From Kalaharituber pfeilii (taxonomy: Eukaryota > Ascomycota > Pezizomycetes > Pezizales > Pezizaceae): a stretch of 64,000 nucleotides of DNA. The translations under genes and the position numbers were made by a program. Location of the stretch: positions 186,001 through 250,000 of the forward strand of contig WHUZ01000035.1 in assembly GCA_015179045.1 (NCBI GenBank), given 5' to 3'. Positions 50,226 through 62,257 of this stretch are shown here, piece by piece (position 1 is the stretch's first letter; each line of letters opens with the position of its first letter). The notes beneath the pieces were generated by a model. It searched no databases and was not told the origin of the DNA. It was given only the letters and a program-made list of their open reading frames with translations.

Positions 50226-51267
50226 TATAAGGAATCTGCTCACCTGCCGCAGAGGCATGTAAGCATATAAGTATTCAACAATATGATTGACGCCTACATA
50301 GTGCTAGGCATCCAGCAAGGTTCAACTATCCTAACTACTAGAAACCTACTAATGAATACCTTACTTTATACCAGTCAGGTTACAGGCAGAATCGAATCAT
50401 AATCAAATCCTTGATTGACTCTGAACGAGATCAACTTTGAAACTAAGATATCGGCGCATCGTAAACAACTGTTACTGGGTGGTGTATATTGTCTCTCGAT
50501 AAGAGGCTAGGGCAATGAACTGCTTGTATTGTTCTCAAGCATCTCAGTGAAATACCTAATGAAGAAGTAGGATTCCTATTAGGATCAATAGTACGGAATG
50601 CTCTGTTGATAATCCTTGTCCAGCTACCTGCTGAATGTAGCCCTCTTACTTTCGCTACAGCGATACAAATTAAAACGGGTGAGTTTGTGCAACAAGGTTC
50701 ATACCTAGTTCTTACAGAAGAGGTCGCCGTCTTTAGATTCACAGCGCGTTACACGACATGGCGGCACCGGTCCTGACCCTGACGAGGAATTTCTGTTTGG
50801 GAGAAGGAAACATTCGCATATGCACGACAAGCTGGACGCATCCTGCACCCACGAGGCCACCACGCAGGGTACAGTAGATCTGCTTCATGGTGCGCGGCCG
50901 CAGACCATTGGACGATGATGCAAGGAACTGATAAACCTAAGATACCTTGGCGTGGGACAGGTTGCATATACGCATCAGTATGATCAGTGTCCATGATCTA
51001 CAGTATATCTGAGTTTTGTGAATATGCAGAGCACACTTATGAGAAAGGGAATGCTTGGATTCCGTTTATTCATGTTTCCATCATTTTTATATTTAAAGAA
51101 ATACGCAGTATACTGGTTATTTTCTCACCCAGATCTGATTGGCCCTTGACTTTCAGTAGATTCCGACTTCATTTGCTGGAGTACACAGAGCTAGTAAATT
51201 CGTGCCATGGTACACGTGCCTATAGGAAAATTATAGGTATAAAAGTAGTACTTATGCATTTGGTATG
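50226..51267. other. Gene-free stretch
   Basis: Nothing recognised between the two family A copies. Open frames are short and unsupported on both strands. Confidence 0.4.
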
Positions 51268-51334
51268 CCCTGCCACGGCGAACAGCTGCAAACGGGGTTA
51301 CGTGAAATTAAAAGAAAAAAGAAAAAAAAAAAAA
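51268..51334 (+). mobile_element. Family A ultra-short retroposon with 12-bp target duplication
   Basis: GCATTTGGTATG (51256-51267) recurs exactly at 51335-51346. Between them: CCCTGCCACGGCGAACAGCT, GCAAACGGGGTTACGTGA, then AATTAAAAG and a long A tail with single G interruptions. Confidence 0.88.
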
Positions 51335-52122
51335 GCATTTGGTATGCAGTACACCCAAGTTATCATTATGAACTGGAGAGTAGCTACCACTTGAGCAACC
51401 CTGACGTTACTCTATCTAACGGTTATTTTCTGCCATATGCCTCACCCGGAGCTGAAATCTATTTGCAGGATATGATGCGTCAATGTGGGGCACGTGAACT
51501 TTTACTCCATCCTTACATATCTCGATTTCACCAGGTACTGTACTAGGTTTTAACTGCAGCTGAATCTGGCTTTTTCTCTTCTGAAGTGAACAATAACGGA
51601 CCAATTGTGGATACCTCCTTGGCCTTATATCCAGCTACAGAAGCCTGGAGCCATTAAACTATTAACACCCTAATACACTTTTTTTCCGGGTCAGCTTGTG
51701 TTCATAACACTGAACTATGGAACCACAACCTGATGACAGAATCCATCTAGTTCTGCACTGGTTCTGCACCAAACTGCAGCAGCCCTGTCTAGCTAGAGTC
51801 ATGTTATTGGAGGCTCTTCAGAAAAAGCTTGGACTGGCTAAATTATTATTTCTCTCTCACTCTCACTTCCGAGGCCTCCAATGGCAGGGGCATGCTAGTC
51901 TGGCTATACTTGCACTGCCCCTGCGAGTGATTTGTGCATACATATCTCATACATACTTAATGTAAGTAGGTACTTTAGGTGGGCAGGAAACTACAAGTAA
52001 CTAATTGGCATGCATTAGACATTCTACACAAGTGGCTGCCCGCTTATTATGGGAACGATGACTACGGTCCCAGCTTGAGCCTAGTCCCACACCAGTTTGG
52101 GCTAGCCTCGAAGGGTTTGAGC

Positions 52123-52204
52123 GCCCTGCCATAGCGAGCAGTGAGAAGTGGGGATATGTGATATAGGGAAAAAAAAAGAAAAAAAAAAAAAAGGAAAAAA
52201 GAAC
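52123..52204 (+). mobile_element. Family A ultra-short retroposon with 9-bp target duplication
   Basis: GGTTTGAGC (52114-52122) recurs at 52205-52213. Between them: GCCCTGCCATAGCGAGCAGT, GAGAAGTGGGGATATGTGAT, then a long A-rich tail with G interruptions. This is the most diverged of the tailed copies, but it keeps the CCC/GGG stem. Confidence 0.8.
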
Positions 52205-52213
52205 GGTTTGAGC

Positions 52214-55200
52214 CTCTCTTCTAGTCTGCTTTTCCACTTGCGACGAATCGGCTTCACGCGCTGTGCTTCAGCCTTCAGCCTTCTCAGTACTGAGCGCCTC
52301 TATGGCCCCTTAACACATCTGCTGGTTCAGCATGGTTTTACTTTGATGCTTATGATGCAAGCAACTTTGCGTTTTGCCTATAATGGTTATGCTCTCCCCG
52401 TTCTCCACTTCATTGTTTTCACTCTTCATCTACTGCGAAGCGATAGCCTTCTCGATCTCTCATATATCTCCGCCATATAAGAATGCCTTCCAATCCCAGT
52501 CTCAGTCAAGCTCATGCAAGTAGGCGAGCATACAGAGATCTGTGAATATATTCTATGAGCTTTAGATTTCCCAGTTGGACTCGCAGTGCATGGTCTGATT
52601 TAGACATTCCGCCTGTAGAGATCTACAAGCTCATAAGCACAGTGGACTGCAGGAATATCAACGCTCAGGTACAATGACTGCCCAGCCCAAAAATTATTGA
52701 ACAGCGATCTATTTCTTATCTCGCACGGCTATGAAAGCCAGAAGAGCCCAATCACCAAGCACCAAGGCCAGCTATATGCCCCACAGTGAATACATGCCGG
52801 GATTCTATGCTGAGTTACTGCGTCATAGTCACAAAGCTTCCACGGACGATCAATCCATGCATTATGTCATAAATGACGAGTTGTTAATTAATACATACTT
52901 TAGCTCAATTAGAATAAGCGACCAATACTACAAGTCCAGCTGCAAGTACATGCAGTGGTACAATCTCTGCCAGTCCTCTTGGAACGAGGCTGACAGGGTC
53001 ATCTGTCCAATCACAACTCCACAGGAACTGATGGAAGGCTGATAGAAGTTTAACGATAACAGAGTCAAGGTCTCCCAGCAGCCCACCGGTTGCAATTTCA
53101 ACAATGGGGATTTGAATATCAAAAGAAATGTCGATGACGAGATCCAGACATTAGAAACCAAGAACACATAATGTGAGCTGTAAGTAGCTATAGATAGAAG
53201 GGCGATTTCTTCCATTTCATGTTGACATAATTGCTCTTTATGGATATTTCTGAGATCAGAGATTAGCAATGCAAGATAATTACTAGTAAATATGAACATC
53301 GCCGGATTTCAAGTACGAGAATCTAGAAGTAATAACGAATATCGGTTCCCGTCCTTTTTCTGCACATAAAAAACTGGTTACATGCACCCTGCAACCTACA
53401 AGTTAGGCTAGGCTACTGATTGTCCATCACGACCTTTCTTCAAAGGCAGTGACAGTTCAGTACTCAAACGAGCCTCACTAAATCTACAATTAGATTGAAA
53501 TGTTATCGCCATGTAAGGAGTAATACATACATATGTTATGTAAACAATGCAGGGATTTGCTTAATATTGTACGACCTTCCGGACAACGAATTAAGACACT
53601 TGATGTACTCGGATATCCCTCCCTAACTAATGCAGTTGCAGATGACAATTTCTTGTCCACTGTGCGCAGTCGTAGGCAATTCGGAGGCGTGATCCTTTAC
53701 GCAACCTGCATTCCTTCAAAGGGATACCGAATGTACGAGATAAGAACAAGTGACGCAGAAGGTAACACTGCATGCAGGTAATAATTGGGATGCTGAAGCT
53801 TATCATGCACCAAGCACACTGTATAGTATACATGCGCACAGTACATATACATTCCTCTTTAAGCTGAAGTAGTTCGATCACTTGATTTTTCTTATGCACC
53901 ATTCAGTGGGCTTGCGTTGCGTGATAATGCAGCAGTTTGGTGGGGATGTGCGGCTGACATACGCATGCTGGAGTAATATGAGATAGTTAACATGTACATA
54001 CCTACGTACCCCACAATTATTGCGAGGCTGGGCAACTCAGTATCCAGAAGTACCTGTACATCTGTGCATGCAGTTAGCCGAACTGCGTGTTCTCATACCA
54101 AGGATCCGAGTTGCGGTATGCAGGCAGCAGAAGGTGTCCAATAGTATCAACAGGTCAACCACTATGATCTCAAAGTAACGCTTTAGGTCTAGAATAGACC
54201 ATATTGCTGCACGTACCCGCTGCCAGGCCCAGAAGGTGTACCAGTACCAGTCAGCTACTTAGTTCTTCAGGAAGGTCCATGCTGGATTCCTTTTTCAGCT
54301 GGTTAACTTTCCAAGTTCGGGAAACCGTTTCTCGCGGTACTTTATCACAAGGCTAGCTTTCTAGCGGTTCTTCCTGCCAAATGAACTACAGGAGACGTGT
54401 CCAGAAGTGGGCCTCACAGTAGGAAAAAATTACATTAATATAGATGGTTAGGATCGCAATAATGTGGCCTGACTGCTATTGTGCTTCAGAACACAAGATT
54501 GCTGATATATATTGGATTCACTCCATGGCCTGCCTTATTAAAGTTTTTACCTCTTTATGTAGTTGCAGCCGACTTGTCAGTTCACTAGACCCCTGACATG
54601 AAGGCCTCTACGGCGCTTACTTGCGATTCGCCGGCTACTATTCCGGCTATCTCCTCCATTGGCTCGGTCCAATTCCGAACCAAGATCCATGCAAATATCG
54701 AAATCTTGGTTGGCCCCACGATTTAGGTGGAGTCGTCGAAAGCCAGGGTCGCCTAGTTATGGTTGCATGGTTACTGGTAGCTGCGGCGCGCATAAGAAAA
54801 GCCCGTTGTCGACCAACCAGACTACGTTGTTGAATAGTCTAGTTGTTATTGGTCTGGTTGGGTTGTTATCGAAGCCAATAAGAACAACCAAAGTAGTCTA
54901 GTATGTCTGAAGTGCATTTGTTATTACCTCATCGGGCAGTAAGCTGCCCTTTTGAGTAGCTTGTTTCAATATCTGCATCTGGGACATACAAGTAAACGAC
55001 AAACGTGAAGTGGAGTTGATGGATGTGATACGTTCACAGCCCAGCAAGCCCACTGTCAATATATTGATTCTCAGGAGCTACGGGATAAGTATATAAATGT
55101 GTAGACTCCTAAGGTAATAAGACTAAAGATATGGTAGAATAAACGAAAGATTTGTGAAGGCGCACATGACGGTAGATAGCAAAAACTCAAACATTAGGCA

Positions 55201-55341
55201 TTAATGAAAGAACAGGAGTTGAATACAAAAATTGAGAATCCACCATAACTTCATACATGCCAATATGAATACAATACCCACGAAACTCTCCATTTGCATA
55301 TACTGTGGAAGTTATGCAACATTTCATCATCTCATTGCAAG
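52214..55341. other. Gene-free stretch
   Basis: No gene was recognised. The only structured signals are the clustered TAGTCTGGTT-type motifs at 54810-54861. Confidence 0.4.
54810..54861. repeat. Cluster of two micro-insertions with AACCAGACTA/TGGTCTGGTTGG cores
   Basis: First: CGTTGT (54804-54809), CGACCAACCAGACTA, CGTTGT (54825-54830). Second: GTTGTTAT (54842-54849), TGGTCTGGTTGG, GTTGTTAT (54862-54869). Between them lies a further diverged copy, TAGTCTAGTTG. Direct repeats are 6 and 8 bp. Confidence 0.6.
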
Positions 55342-55995
55342 CTAGGATAATGTAATACAATAGCATGTATTGAGCTGCACACGGAGTGTGTTCATCCATG
55401 TGAACCTATTGCCCGTCCTCAGGCTCCTCCTCCGCCTCCTCCTCCTCCTCCTGATGTTGTCTCTCCTGCCCTCCTCAACCTGACCTCCTGCCCCCTGCTC
55501 TCCTTCCTGAACAGCGAGCTCTAGTTGTTCCGACGCGTCCCTAGGCTCTAAACCCACGTGTACAACCATGGATGAGGTCGTCATAGCTCGGGAACGGGTA
55601 CGGCTACCCTCTGGAAGGAGTTCCAATGTGAGGGAGGGATGGGGGCTTGCAGTGGAATCTTGTTGCGTCCCATGCATTGCTGTATGCACTGTAAGATCCA
55701 GGAATGCTCTCATCAGATCAAGGTTGGAACTGTGCCTGCTGTCGACAGGGCCATCGAGAGAAATATCGTCTTGTTGATGTCCGGCTTCCCTGGAGTCCTG
55801 ATAATTATTTGCTACCCCATTAGCCAAATGCGTCTCGCCGCTTTGGCTTTGTTCAGAGGTAGAATCATCTCCGTTATTGGAAGGGGAAGGGCTGGAGAAA
55901 GCAGTAACGGGGCAGTCAGTAAGGCTGGAAAACTCGTACAAACTAAGCCCAGTCGTTGCCCTGCCATGGCGAACAGCTGCATGCGGGGTCACGTG

Positions 55996-56028
<33 letters not shown>

Positions 56029-56087
56029 GTTGACGAATGGAGGGATTACCTTGGCTGCTCCGGTAAGTCAGGTGTGAAGGGAGCCAT
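55342..56087 (-). CDS. Hypothetical protein, weak two-exon model containing a retroposon in its intron
   Basis: Possible minus-strand model: 56087-56050 and 55942-55342, 212 residues, joined by a GTAATC donor and a GCTTAG acceptor. The translation starts MAPFTPDLPEQP, then is Ser-rich (SLYEFSSLTDCPVTAFSS) and ends with an Arg tract from a GGA/CGG simple repeat. No domain is recognised. The 107-nt intron contains the family A retroposon (55959-56024) plus its duplication. Without them only about 33 nt would remain, which is short for an intron. So either the insertion lengthened an intron, or this frame is not a gene. Treat as tentative. Confidence 0.25.
55959..56024 (+). mobile_element. Family A ultra-short retroposon with 8-bp target duplication
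   Basis: AGTCGTTG (55951-55958) recurs at 56025-56032. Between them: CCCTGCCATGGCGAACAGCT, GCATGCGGGGTCACGTG and a nearly pure A tail of about 29 nt. Closest to the family consensus, with the full CCCTGC/GCGGGG stem. Its long pure A tail suggests it is among the youngest copies. Confidence 0.88.
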
Positions 56088-59000
56088 TCTCAAAAGTAGG
56101 ATTATGGAATAGGAAGACGAAGAGAGCAGTGGGCGTATAAGACGTGCAAACTTGCTATGGAATCGACCTTGAGCTGTATCTCTGTCTGCTGGTGTTGAAT
56201 TAGACTTTTTACCCAAGAAGGGTTCGTGGCTACTTATACACGTTTGTGGGGAGCTGTCTACCAGTGCAATAATGGTATACGTACCTTCTTCTCCAGGCTG
56301 TGTGAGTGCACTTTGGTGTCTATTGGGGCTCATTCTGCAGCTATTTGAGGGTATAGAAGTTAGCAACAGGATAATCTAGAGCTCTAGGTGCTATAGAGTC
56401 GTCCGTGTCACCAACCAGTATTCCAGCCTCTCAAGCCAGCCAGAAGAACTTCTGAGAGCAAAAGCAAACAATTGCATGGTGGTCCTGTCAATGATTGCAT
56501 GAAGAATCCTGGATTGCTTGCTGGAATGCAGTGAAGGACATAATCACTGGAGCAGTATGTAGAAGCATGCATGCAGTGATCTGGGGGGACTCAAGTACAG
56601 CAGCATGCATGAGTAGGCTGGTTGCCAGCGTTTGAGGATGAACGAGCCGGTTTAGAGGGGCGATAAAGCGTCAGTGGGCATAGCCATTGCATGGTAGCTA
56701 TAGGGACGGTCCAAACCGGTAGCATACCACCCACGGTATCTGCTAGTCTTCTTGCAGAAATCATCCGCCCTCATGGTTACCTGACCTGGCGAGCTATGAG
56801 CCGGCTGACGCTCTAGTTTGTTGCCCAGTGATGCTCCACGTATGTAGGCCTACATTATGTACTTCCTGTGTGATAATTCCCTGCCCGGAAAAAGAAACAT
56901 ATGCTAGTACATATTGACATACGGCAGCAAGTCAAAAGTGAAGGCTCTAGGACGTACGAAGAGTCATGCCTCACACAAAAAGAAAAAAAATAGAAAAAGA
57001 AAGAAGAGGAAGAAGAAGGAGATAACGGAGTAGAAGGAGATGAAAAGGTGAAAGAGAGGAAGAAAAGAAGAAAAAAAAAATTAAGAAAAGGTTGGGAGTT
57101 GCATACGAGTCCCGAGATATCGACCTTACTTCCCCATATTACAGCTACCTAAAACGTACATCTATTCAGGCCAGGTCACAATTTTGTGTACCGATCTGGC
57201 CGACGCCCAGAGCTCCAGCAGAGAGATGTTCTGGAAACCACGGACTATCAGCTAGAATGGCGAGAGTGCTTTTAGAGATTATGTTTTCAGAAACAGATAA
57301 CGATCAGATAAGGAAAGTTTAGACTACACTATACTTGGATATGCGAGTCCTAACTATCCTATGGTCAAACTGGAGCCTTCTCATTCGAAAGGTTTAAGGC
57401 TTCTGTTGCTTCTGTCTGTGGCAGGCGTACTAAAATAGACATCCTCTGTGAATGGCCCCGGTCAATTAATATATTTGCATACATGCATATGTAGATTTAG
57501 CACTGTGTGCGTTTGAATCAACTCAGTGGGTTAAAGCTCAGTCAGCATTGTCATGAATCGGGCCAGCTCAAGATCTCTCCATTCTTCCTGAAACTCGTAC
57601 GCGTCCAAATTACAATCAATCGTGCTTTGAGTCCTGCGTATAGTTATGCTCGACTTGAGTGATAGGCGATACAGTAGCCAGAATACGACGGGTATACATT
57701 TGCTTTGCTGCCTTGTGATAGTGTGTGCGGACCAGGAGCTCGACGACACGTAAACAGGGGTATGAGAACGCACGAGAGACTTTGGGCAGCACGATGCAGT
57801 AATTATTTTATAAGTTTGCTCTGGAAACGTCCGGTACATCGTTGATCCAGATATCCAATTTCCTGTTTGCACAGGACATATGAAAACCGATAAAACGGTA
57901 TGAGTGAAACTATACTAAGTGTAGGTTAGTGTTGACCGTCAGCTTCAGATCAGAGCTCATGTGGAATCTGGTAGATTTAAGCAAGACTCGTACTATTATT
58001 GATTGAAGCTGAAAATTTGTGTTTGACAAACCCCATGAATATTAATGTGGCACGTACGGTAGGACTACAACTGCAAAAGGCCAGCGTGGACATCGAGGGT
58101 GCCAGCATGCTTTGGCACTGAAGATCAGACTTCAGAACGACTCTCAATCCTCCGATCAGGGCAGGAAAGGCTGCAGCGGATTGACCTCGCCTTGCTGTAC
58201 TGTCCGTGCTAGAGGGCCTCGAAGCCAACGATGGCCTGACGTTAAGCCCGCCAGGGCTAGTCCTCTATGCAGCTTCAACGCAAGCTGTCACCGATAGCTC
58301 CAGGGCAAAATTTTCCCTCATATGCAAGCAGCCGAAAGCACGTGACGAACACGGCCATAACGACGACCGTGTTCACAGATGATACCGATGGTCTGGCCTT
58401 TTGCCCATTATATAGCGCGGTGTAATGGTGACAATGCATTGACAGAACGCAGACAACGCTGATCAATTACACTCCACTTTCATTGCGTCGCATTGTTTAT
58501 GGCCTTCACTTGGCCTTTTGGCACCCTACTCTGACAGCGAACGACGTGGCTGCCGTTAATTGTCAGAATCCAACCTTTGAATATGAAACGAGAGTGTTGA
58601 TTGACTATATGAGACAGCCCTATTCTTTCACTGAGAGCATAAGAAAACAACATGAGCAAAAAGAGAGTTTTCAAGCATATTTGATGTGGCATCGAAGGAT
58701 GAGTGGTTTTGTAGTGTACTAGATGCCGGCTTAGTCCCGTGTACCGGCTAAAGTAAGTAGTTTATTACGACCATGTTGTGTGGGTATACCACTATCGATT
58801 GGGGGGCCAAGTTCGATTTAAACGAATGCCTTGAACCCTACGGTCGCATGGCCCTGTCATAATCTGACAAAAAGAATAACTCGAATGCTCTTGCATGTCT
58901 AATATTCCCGTTGTCCAAAAAAGGCCAAAAATTTCCGAGAAGGTTCTGGTCATCTATTCACCCAGAATATTACATTACTTACACCTCCGTTTGCTCTATT

Positions 59001-61264
59001 GGTTACCAGGCAGTAATATGGAACTTGTTTTCCCAGTTATATTTATGCACATTCGCATCCAGCCACCTGAAGGTTCTAAATTAGACATGGCTGGACAGCA
59101 TGTACCTACCTATTTTTTATGTATGCGATAAGGAATAATCAGGTAATCAAGTAGAGTGCCTGGGTCTTTCTCTATATGGTAAATAAGCAGACAATTGAAA
59201 TTCAAACTGATAACCGCGTATGTGTGCTTCTAGAGAAACAAAATGAAGTTCACAAAAGTTGAGCTCAAGGAATGTCTTCTTATGTTGGCTCAATGCACAC
59301 ATGTTCATGCAAACCCCATCAGGGCAAGTCCAGATATTGGAAAATTATTTTCAGGTAGTAAAGTATTATCAATTCCTACAATTTAGATTTGATATGGCCA
59401 TTGTGAGAGTGACCAATGCTAAACGCTGATCCATCAATTTGCTGCGTTGTCTTCATTCTCAGTTTTCAAACGCATCCTGCTTCGCCCCTTTTCTCGGCTA
59501 GTTTACCTCCATTTTGACACCCGATTTCCATGCTCTCTCAGAGTTTGATCTATTTCACAGATTTTTATGGCTTTTGGCCAAGGTATACTACCAGAGCTGA
59601 AGCTGCTCTTGGTGGGTACAAAACAATTACATACTGAGAACTCCGGTGTGAAACCAACGTTACCTTGGTGCTGGGATTTCAAAAAGTGAATCAATCAGAG
59701 ACCCATTCTCCTGCATCCAGCTACTTTTCTCCCTTGAGAAAGTCTTACTATTTTCCGTTACGCCAATGCCTGGCCACGTCCCAAGGTGGCACAAGCTGCG
59801 GCATTGGAACAGGACCACCGCAGGTACTTCAGCATGGGAGCTGCACCTGCTTGGGGTCTACTGGCCGGGGTATTCGCCCAGAGTGCGATCCCTGCCCCCA
59901 ATCTCAAGAGTTGTCATCAAGTTGAACTCAACTCACTTGTACCTCCACCGCAACACTGGCAATTGCTGATATTTGACGAGAACGAACTATCAATGCTAGG
60001 CTTAAGTAAATATTAGGCCTTTGCTAGTTTACACGATATTCACCATTCTGTTAAAGTCCACATTATCACACAGTTCCGAGTTGTACATAACTTCTAGCAC
60101 CACCATAGCAGCTAATGGTCAGAGCTGGTCAGAGAGGGCTCAAATGCTTGCATGGAGATTCTAAAGGCCTCTCAAGAGTTATCTGCTTCTTCAGCCTTGC
60201 GACTCATCTAATCCCCCGTACGGTAATTGCGAACATCGGGCGCCTGTGCCGATCGTCCACCTTCAAACAGACTGGTGAAACCTCGCCATGCTGGGCAAGA
60301 GGCCATAGCGCGCACACGGTGTTTCCAGAGATCGCACTGTGCTCTAAGCATAGGTAAGCCGAAGAGGCTTGAGTCACGGAATGTTCAGAAAGTCCCAGAG
60401 GACTGAACAAGGCTGCGAGAGTCTGCTGCGGATCTTTGGCTATCGAGCTGCTTGATTGAGGGCGTTGGCTTATAGCTACTGCTAAACCAGTCGCCACATT
60501 CGGTACCTGTATAGCAGGAATGAGATCAAGCGTAAGGAGTGCTTCTGTATTCATGCTTCGAGACTCAGGACAGCTGATGGAGGCCGCAGGACTAATCGGG
60601 CGTTAAAGTCGCAAGTAGTCTTCACCATTCAGACATCCTAATGTGCAAGAAGTACTTGGCTCTCGTAGCTTCATAGACCATCCCGCAGCATTGGGCAGCC
60701 GGCGGCGCGGTGTATATGGCGGATGGAGCCTAAGTCTTGTAGCTGGTTTCGAGGTCTTGGGCACTACTTGATATTCGCATGTTCATACATGTGCACGTTG
60801 ATATGTAGCTTCCAAGAGCTCTCCCTTCCGGATTGGGCGATCTAAAATGCTTTATGCGTCATGATGAGTACTTGACATGCCACTCAGAAGGAGGTTTAAG
60901 TGCTGCAATTGGTGTTCTATACATACAATATGCAAACGCAAACGAGGAGGACACGAAGTAACACAGAAAGGAAGAACCAAGAAGCGGAGCTGTGGCCAGA
61001 GCAGTAGGCCTCCGGTCCCAATCTCAAGACTCTTCCAGTCCTACGCCGCAGCGCCCCAGGCATACCAACATCTGTGTCAACACGTGCGACTGCACCAAAG
61101 ATTCCCATCCCCGCACGAAAGCCCAGAATGCGCTCGCGGACTTGGCCTCTCATGGCCCCGTCCCAGTTCCCAGTCCCCAGCTACCCCGTCCCCAAACTTC
61201 CTTCCTATCTCCTGCCCTTTACTTCCCCAGACTCAGGCTGAATAATCACCAACATTTATCATAG
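56088..61264. other. Gene-free stretch
   Basis: No multi-exon gene was recognised. A purine-only low-complexity tract (A/G) runs from about 56980 to 57090. One minus-strand frame of 116 residues (60204-60554) is listed separately. Confidence 0.4.
60204..60554 (-). CDS. Possible small protein or gene fragment, 116 aa
   Basis: ATG at 60554, stop at 60204, no intron needed. The sequence is balanced instead of low-complexity (for example LLTLDLIPAIQVPNVATGLA and GEVSPVCLKVDDRHRRPMF), which is unlike the random frames around it. I do not recognise a family and no neighbouring exon was found. It may be a chance frame or the last piece of an eroded gene. Confidence 0.2.
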   Translation of the reverse strand: MNTEALLTLDLIPAIQVPNVATGLAVAISQRPQSSSSIAKDPQQTLAALFSPLGLSEHSVTQASSAYLCLEHSAISGNTVCALWPLAQHGEVSPVCLKVDDRHRRPMFAITVRGIR

Positions 61265-62257
61265 CTATCCAGATTCTTTTTCCCTTTCATAGTGAACGGG
61301 TCTCCAAATTTGGACCGCAAGTGCACACCGTTCTGCCCCATCGTCGGTGGCTACCTCGCCGCACCCCTCCAGCCGCTGGAAATCAAGGTTGGAATATAAT
61401 TTCTCGCCTTCTGGAGTTGCAAGCACCCCAACTGAGCAGTTATCACCTTCGGCAATCTTAAGCCCAAATTTACCGAGCTTAGTCCCGAAACCTTGACGCT
61501 GGAATTCAGGATGAACCACCATCTGCTCCAGTTCCATATAACGCCTTTCCCTCTGATGGAAGACTCTGAGGCTGTATCAGTTGACCATCATAGCCTTGTG
61601 AATTGATAGTAACTACGTACCTTTGAGCAACTTGCCATATTTTGTCAACTTTAGCAGCACGAAGCGGATTTATATCACGCGGTTTCCAAAATAGGGATGT
61701 AAGTTCGACCCTGGCAGTTACACAAAGATCTTTTTGCATTTCCATTAGTTTATGTCTACACCTCTCATACAGCATTCCACAAACTGAAATATAGAGAACT
61801 CCATCAGCGTCATTTCATTGATAATATCCTGCTACTTACATTTCAGGGTTTTTATAAAAGTCCGCTTAATCTTCGCAGAATCGGAGCATAATTTCCATAC
61901 AGCAAAGCCAACCACCCTGGGGGCAGAGTATCCAGGCGTTTTGTTGGCAAATCTAATGCTCTGACGTTTTCCACATTGATTCTTGTTGCCACTTTGAGTG
62001 CATTGGGTCACGTGTTTCTCCCCTACCAGACTTTGTTGGTGCACCTCAAGAACGATGAAAAGAATGGAGGGATCCGCAATTAGTTTTCGAAACTCCTCAC
62101 GATATGACCGCCTTGTGTCCTGTGGGAATTTATCCGCTCCGGTCCTAACAAATTTATAGACTGGTGAAGTCCTAAAACCTTCAGCAGCGACCTCCCCAAG
62201 TGCAGGAATGTCGTAGGATTTGGCTTTCCGTATTCGAGCTTCAAGGTAAGCCCCCAT
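61265..62257 (-). CDS. GNAT-family N-acetyltransferase
   Basis: Three-exon minus-strand model: 62257-61840, 61783-61621 and 61565-61265, 293 residues. Intron 1 (56 nt) is GTAAGT to TTTCAG, intron 2 (55 nt) GTACGT to CCTCAG, both frame-preserving. The N-terminus IRKAKSYDIPALGEVAAEGF is a typical GNAT start (motif C/D). The acetyl-CoA pyrophosphate-binding loop is MVVHPEFQRQGFGTKLGKFG at about 208-227, with the (Q/R)xxGxG element RQGFGT. GVLATPEGEKLYSNLDFQRL follows, the usual C-terminal GNAT strand and helix. It should transfer acetyl from acetyl-CoA to an amine; the acceptor is unknown. An in-frame GTG lies two codons upstream of the chosen ATG. Middle region VTQCTQSGNKNQCGKRQS is unusual and might be a retained lineage-specific insert. 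Intact. Confidence 0.88.

Noticed and set aside
56980..57090. Purine-rich tract as another retroposon tail
   Set aside because: No family A or LINE 3' end lies beside it and no flanking duplication is seen. Treated as simple low-complexity DNA.
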